A stretch of 35,012 nucleotides of DNA, taken from NCBI GenBank assembly GCA_016212705.1, contig JACREU010000015.1, positions 1 to 35,012 of the forward strand, written 5' to 3'. The notes under the pieces were generated by a model. That model made no database searches and was not told the origin of the DNA. It worked only from the letters and a program-made list of their open reading frames with translations. This DNA comes from Deltaproteobacteria bacterium (lineage in GTDB: Bacteria; Desulfobacterota; GWC2-55-46). Below, piece by piece: positions 32,738 through 35,012 of this stretch. The stretch's first letter is position 1, and each line of letters opens with the position of its first letter. Position numbers and translations under genes: made by a program.

Positions 32738-34399
32738 ATGATATCTTTTAAAAAAAGTCTCAGGGCGAAGTTCACCCTGATACTCTTCGTGGTCGGTATA
32801 GTCCCTCTTGCCGCCACATCCATATTCTTCTATTACACCGCCAAGGACGCGCTCTTCAAGAACGTCTTCAAGGAGCTCAAGTGGAACGCCGACGAAATAT
32901 CTGGCGTCGTAGAGTCCCACTTTTCGGATACCGGCAAGGACCTCCTTATAGCCTCCCAGAACACCGCGTTCAACATGTACTTCCTGGACCCCGCGAACAG
33001 AATGAAGTGGGTAAGGGAGCAGCAGAATACGCTAAAGTACCTCCGTACCGTCTATCCGGACGTCCTCGACGAGGCCTGCTTCATAGACGCGGCCGGACAG
33101 GAGGTCTCAAGGATAGTCTTTGACGAGCTCGCCCACGAGCACGAGCTTTCCTCCGAGGAGGGCCGCTCGGAGTTCTTCAAGGGAGCGTTCCTCCTTGAAA
33201 AGGGAGAGGTATTCCAGGGCCGCCCCATGATATCCGAGGACACGAAGAGGTGGGTCCTCCCGAACGCGACCCCCATCGTGGTGAACGGGAAAAAAGCCGC
33301 GATCCTCCACTTCGAGGTCACGATGACCTATTTTCAGCGCCTCCTTAAAAGCCTCATAAACCCCGACCGCGGCTACGGCTTCATATTGAACGACGAGGGC
33401 GCCTTCATGGCGCACACACGCCTTGATATGAGCGAGAAGGACCCGTTTCCCGCCGCGATAATACCGGGGGTGCCGCCCGCGCTCGAGGCCATCTACAAGA
33501 GGATGATGAACGCCGAGAGCGGGATAGAGGAGTTTGCGGAAGGCGGCGAGAGCTACTACATCATCTTTAGGCCCATAAACATCTCTTACCAAAAGGGCAG
33601 GAACGAAAACATTTGGTCGCTCGCCTACGTCATCCCGAGCGAGAGGGTCTACGTCGAGCTCTCGATACTCAAGTACAACGTGATAGTCGTCGCCTCTACC
33701 GTCCTCTTCATAATAGTCCTCGCCTACGCGGTCGGCAACTACGTGACGAAGCCGATAAGGGAGCTCGCCGGGGCGACGAAGAGGGTCGCCGGAGGCGAGA
33801 TGCCCAAGGTGGACGTGAAGCGCGACGACGAGATAGGCCAGCTCTCGGACTCCTTCAACATCATGGTCGATGCGGTAAAGAGGAGGGACGAGGCGTTGAA
33901 TGCCCTGGCTATAACCGACGGCCTGACGGGCCTTTATAACCACAGGTACTTTAAATCCGAGCTTGACAGGCACGTCAAAGCGGCACAGAGGTTCTCGCGC
34001 CCGCTCTCGCTCATTATCGCGGATATCGATTACTTCAAGCACTACAACGACAGGAACGGGCATGCGCAGGGCGATGTGGCGCTGAAGGCCGTCGCCTCCG
34101 TATTCATGAAGAGCGTGCGCGAGGTGGACATGGCCGCGAGGTACGGAGGGGAGGAGTTCGTGGTGATACTCCCGGAGACGCCCATGGAAGGCGCGCTTGT
34201 CGCCGCGGAGCGCATAAGGAAGAAGGTCGAAGAAGAGCCTGTCCTGAACGAGGAGACACAGCCTAACAACAGGCTTACGGTCTCGATAGGTGTCGCCACC
34301 CTGAAAGACGGCGACGATATGCTTAAGTTGATCGAGGCCGCAGACCAGGCCCTTTACAGGGCCAAGGATGGGGGGAGGAACAGGGTGGAGGGGGCGTAG
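32738..34399 (+). CDS. membrane sensor diguanylate cyclase (Cache-HAMP-GGDEF)
   Basis: Makes c-di-GMP from two GTP. 553 residues: membrane helix 1 (about 11-33), a periplasmic Cache-like sensor (about 40-300), helix 2 (313-335), HAMP (336-388, starting with TKPIRELAGATKRVAGGEM), and a GGDEF domain (392-550). The active site is ARYGGEEF (GGEEF at 470-474), so it should be active. The product-inhibition I-site RxxD is present as REVD (461-464), exactly five residues before the motif. The ligand of the sensor is unknown. GGGGCGGAAAG precedes the ATG. It probably has its own promoter in the gap after the rpoD terminator, but I could not pick a convincing one. Confidence 0.92.
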   Translation: MISFKKSLRAKFTLILFVVGIVPLAATSIFFYYTAKDALFKNVFKELKWNADEISGVVESHFSDTGKDLLIASQNTAFNMYFLDPANRMKWVREQQNTLKYLRTVYPDVLDEACFIDAAGQEVSRIVFDELAHEHELSSEEGRSEFFKGAFLLEKGEVFQGRPMISEDTKRWVLPNATPIVVNGKKAAILHFEVTMTYFQRLLKSLINPDRGYGFILNDEGAFMAHTRLDMSEKDPFPAAIIPGVPPALEAIYKRMMNAESGIEEFAEGGESYYIIFRPINISYQKGRNENIWSLAYVIPSERVYVELSILKYNVIVVASTVLFIIVLAYAVGNYVTKPIRELAGATKRVAGGEMPKVDVKRDDEIGQLSDSFNIMVDAVKRRDEALNALAITDGLTGLYNHRYFKSELDRHVKAAQRFSRPLSLIIADIDYFKHYNDRNGHAQGDVALKAVASVFMKSVREVDMAARYGGEEFVVILPETPMEGALVAAERIRKKVEEEPVLNEETQPNNRLTVSIGVATLKDGDDMLKLIEAADQALYRAKDGGRNRVEGA

Positions 34400-34401
34400 C
34401 G

Positions 34402-34434
34402 TTGCCTGTTCAGGTCTGCGACCTGAACAGGCAA
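34402..34434 (+). terminator. perfect 15-bp hairpin after the diguanylate cyclase gene
   Basis: TTGCCTGTTCAGGTC (34402-34416) pairs perfectly with GACCTGAACAGGCAA (34420-34434) over a TGC loop, starting 3 bases after the stop codon. No T tract follows (AGAGATA), so it is not a textbook intrinsic terminator. It may stop transcription weakly in both directions or protect the 3' end of the mRNA. Confidence 0.5.
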
Positions 34435-34455
34435 GAGATATCCTCCCCTTGCCAA

Positions 34456-34649
34456 GGAGACCTTGGTACAACTGCGTCTCTCGTCAAATTTTTTTTGCGC
34501 GCTGATTTCAAGATACTGGATTCCCGCTTGAAACGCGCGGGAATGACAGTATTATAAGTGTTTTGCATGTCATTCCCGAGGTTTTTATCGGGAACCCAGT
34601 CCTGAAAAACTCGATGTCATGCAGACATACGGGTTATGCAAAGGTCTCC
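34456..34649. mobile_element. 194-bp MITE-like element with TIRs and 7-bp target duplication
   Basis: The ends are GGAGACCTTGGTACAAC (from 34456) and, read on the minus strand from 34649, GGAGACCTTTGCATAAC: 14 of 17 positions match, the first nine perfectly. It is flanked by identical TTGCCAA at 34449-34455 and 34650-34656. Removing the element and one TTGCCAA restores a family B repeat, which fixes the insertion boundaries. No coding sequence is inside; it contains two family A hairpin units (34516-34548 and 34568-34599). It would have to be moved by a transposase encoded elsewhere. Confidence 0.8.
34516..34599. repeat. repeat family A: hairpin units in opposite arrangement
   Basis: A forward unit (CTGGATTCCCGC with GCGGGAATGACA, 34516-34548) is followed by a reverse unit (TGTCATTCCCGA with TCGGGAACCCAG, 34568-34599). 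In the copy at 25916-26008 the reverse unit comes first. Both units are inside the MITE-like element. Confidence 0.8.
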
Positions 34650-34748
34650 TTGCCAAAGGGAGGCAGGGTGGGGTGATTTTAATTCAGAGACGACCTTCCC
34701 ATGCCCCTCCTTGGTAAGGAGGGGTGAAGACACTTTTACTAAAGGTCA

Positions 34749-35012
34749 TTTTGCGCCCTGCCGGGCTTTTTTTCGGCATAGGGATTCGCTCCCGTCGCCC
34801 TACCCATCCCCCGCTCGGCGTACGGCCAATTTCAAATCGGGTCACTTAAGTCTACCTGAAGCACAGTTGTCCGATACGGATTTGTCAGTCCGGCGAGGTA
34901 CTTGGCGTACGGCCAATTTCAAATCGGGTCACTTAAGTCTACCCGAAGCACAGCTGTCCGATACGGATTTGCCAGTCCGGCGAGGACCGCTCGCCTCTTA
35001 GGGCGCTGTCGC
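34749..35012. repeat. repeat family C copy, interrupted and cut by the window edge
   Basis: 34749-34816 matches the left part of the element at 27376 onward (TTTTGCG, then CGGCATAGGG at 34774-34783 and TTCGCTCCCGTCGCCCT), and 34993-35012 matches its continuation (TTAGGGCGCT). The two parts are separated by a tandem repeat (34817-34986) with the 6-base direct repeat CCGCTC on each side (34811-34816, 34987-34992). The right terminal inverted repeat, if present, lies beyond the window. Confidence 0.65.
34817..34986. repeat. two tandem copies of an 87-bp repeat
   Basis: Copy 1 at 34817-34903 and copy 2 at 34904-34986 both begin GGCGTACGGCCAATTTC and differ by only three substitutions (all T to C from copy 1 to copy 2) before the end of copy 2, which lacks the last four bases. 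The period is 29 codons, so any open frame through it also repeats, but no ribosome site or known domain supports a gene. Confidence 0.88.

Larger units (their letters stand above)
34441..34724. repeat. repeat family B copy, interrupted by a MITE-like insertion
   Basis: The left piece TCCTCCCCTTGCCAA (34441-34455) and the right piece beginning AGGGAGGCAGGGTGGGG (34657) and ending TTGGTAAGGAGGGG (34724) join into an element that aligns along its length with the intact copy at 26025-26104. The interruption is at 34456-34656, including one copy of the 7-base duplication. Confidence 0.8.

Noticed and set aside
33107-34471. 454-residue open frame on the minus strand, opposite the diguanylate cyclase gene
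   Set aside because: It mirrors a well-supported GGDEF gene; the translation is rich in Arg, His, Val and Glu with no recognisable domain, as expected of an antisense frame in GC-rich DNA.
34817-34986. Possible CRISPR array
   Set aside because: Only two head-to-tail copies of an 87-bp unit with no spacers and no cas genes; it is a simple tandem duplication.
34636-35001. 121-residue open frame through the repeat region at the right end
   Set aside because: It is made entirely of repeat sequence (end of the MITE, family B, family C and the 87-bp tandem unit); the 29-residue periodicity follows from the DNA repeat.

Overview
The window comes from a GC-rich diderm (Gram-negative) bacterium that makes a heptose-containing LPS core. 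The gene set (WaaF/GmhB/WaaC/WaaQ/RfaE1, a YicC-Gmk-RpoZ block, a Yej/Dpp-type peptide ABC operon, RpoD) and the many short palindromic intergenic repeats would fit a Desulfobacterota- or Nitrospirota-like lineage. That placement is an inference; no rRNA or other decisive marker is present.

Layout. (1) 1-1677: an AT-rich accessory patch. An IS1595-like transposase runs off the left edge on the minus strand. Next to it lie a 5'-truncated SAMHD1/COG1078-type HD phosphohydrolase and a small downstream partner of unknown function. (2) 1666-4371, minus: a P2A-type (Ca2+-ATPase-like) cation pump, convergent with the patch. (3) 4441-20158, plus: an LPS core/surface glycan cluster behind a good sigma70-like promoter. 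It contains waaF, gmhB and waaC, then a tightly packed module (PAP2 phosphatase, GT39 transferase, DPM1-like GT2, LPG-flippase-like protein), a Trm112-like zinc peptide, a WaaE-like GT2, a WaaQ-like GT9, another GT9, a GT2, an O-antigen-ligase-like protein, a fifth GT9, a WaaG-like GT4 and rfaE1. Many genes overlap or use GTG/TTG starts. (4) 20239-22073, plus: yicC, gmk and rpoZ, closed by a strong intrinsic terminator. (5) 22149-23990, plus: an orphan multi-spanning GT-C-like membrane protein with looser codon use. (6) 23995-30755, minus: a four-gene oligopeptide-type ABC importer (binding lipoprotein, two permeases, fused double ATPase), with repeats in two of its three gaps. (7) 30919-32635, plus: rpoD with promoter and terminator. 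(8) 32738-34399, plus: a membrane sensor diguanylate cyclase. (9) 34400-35012: no gene, but a nest of repeats.

How the genes work together. RfaE1 and GmhB are two steps of ADP-heptose synthesis. WaaC, WaaF, WaaQ and two further GT9 enzymes would use ADP-heptose or a related donor to build the inner core. WaaE-like, WaaG-like and the other GT2 extend or branch it, and the WaaL-like protein joins further glycan on the periplasmic side. The PAP2/GT39/DPM1/flippase module looks like a polyprenyl-phosphate-sugar pathway for periplasmic glycosylation, perhaps of lipid A or core. gmhA, hldC, hldD and waaA are not in this window.

The most unusual sequence-level signal is in the last 600 bases. A 194-bp MITE-like element with terminal inverted repeats and a perfect 7-bp target duplication sits inside a second repeat, whose intact relative lies in the ABC operon. 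Further right, an 87-bp tandem repeat sits inside a third repeat family whose other copy is also in the ABC operon.
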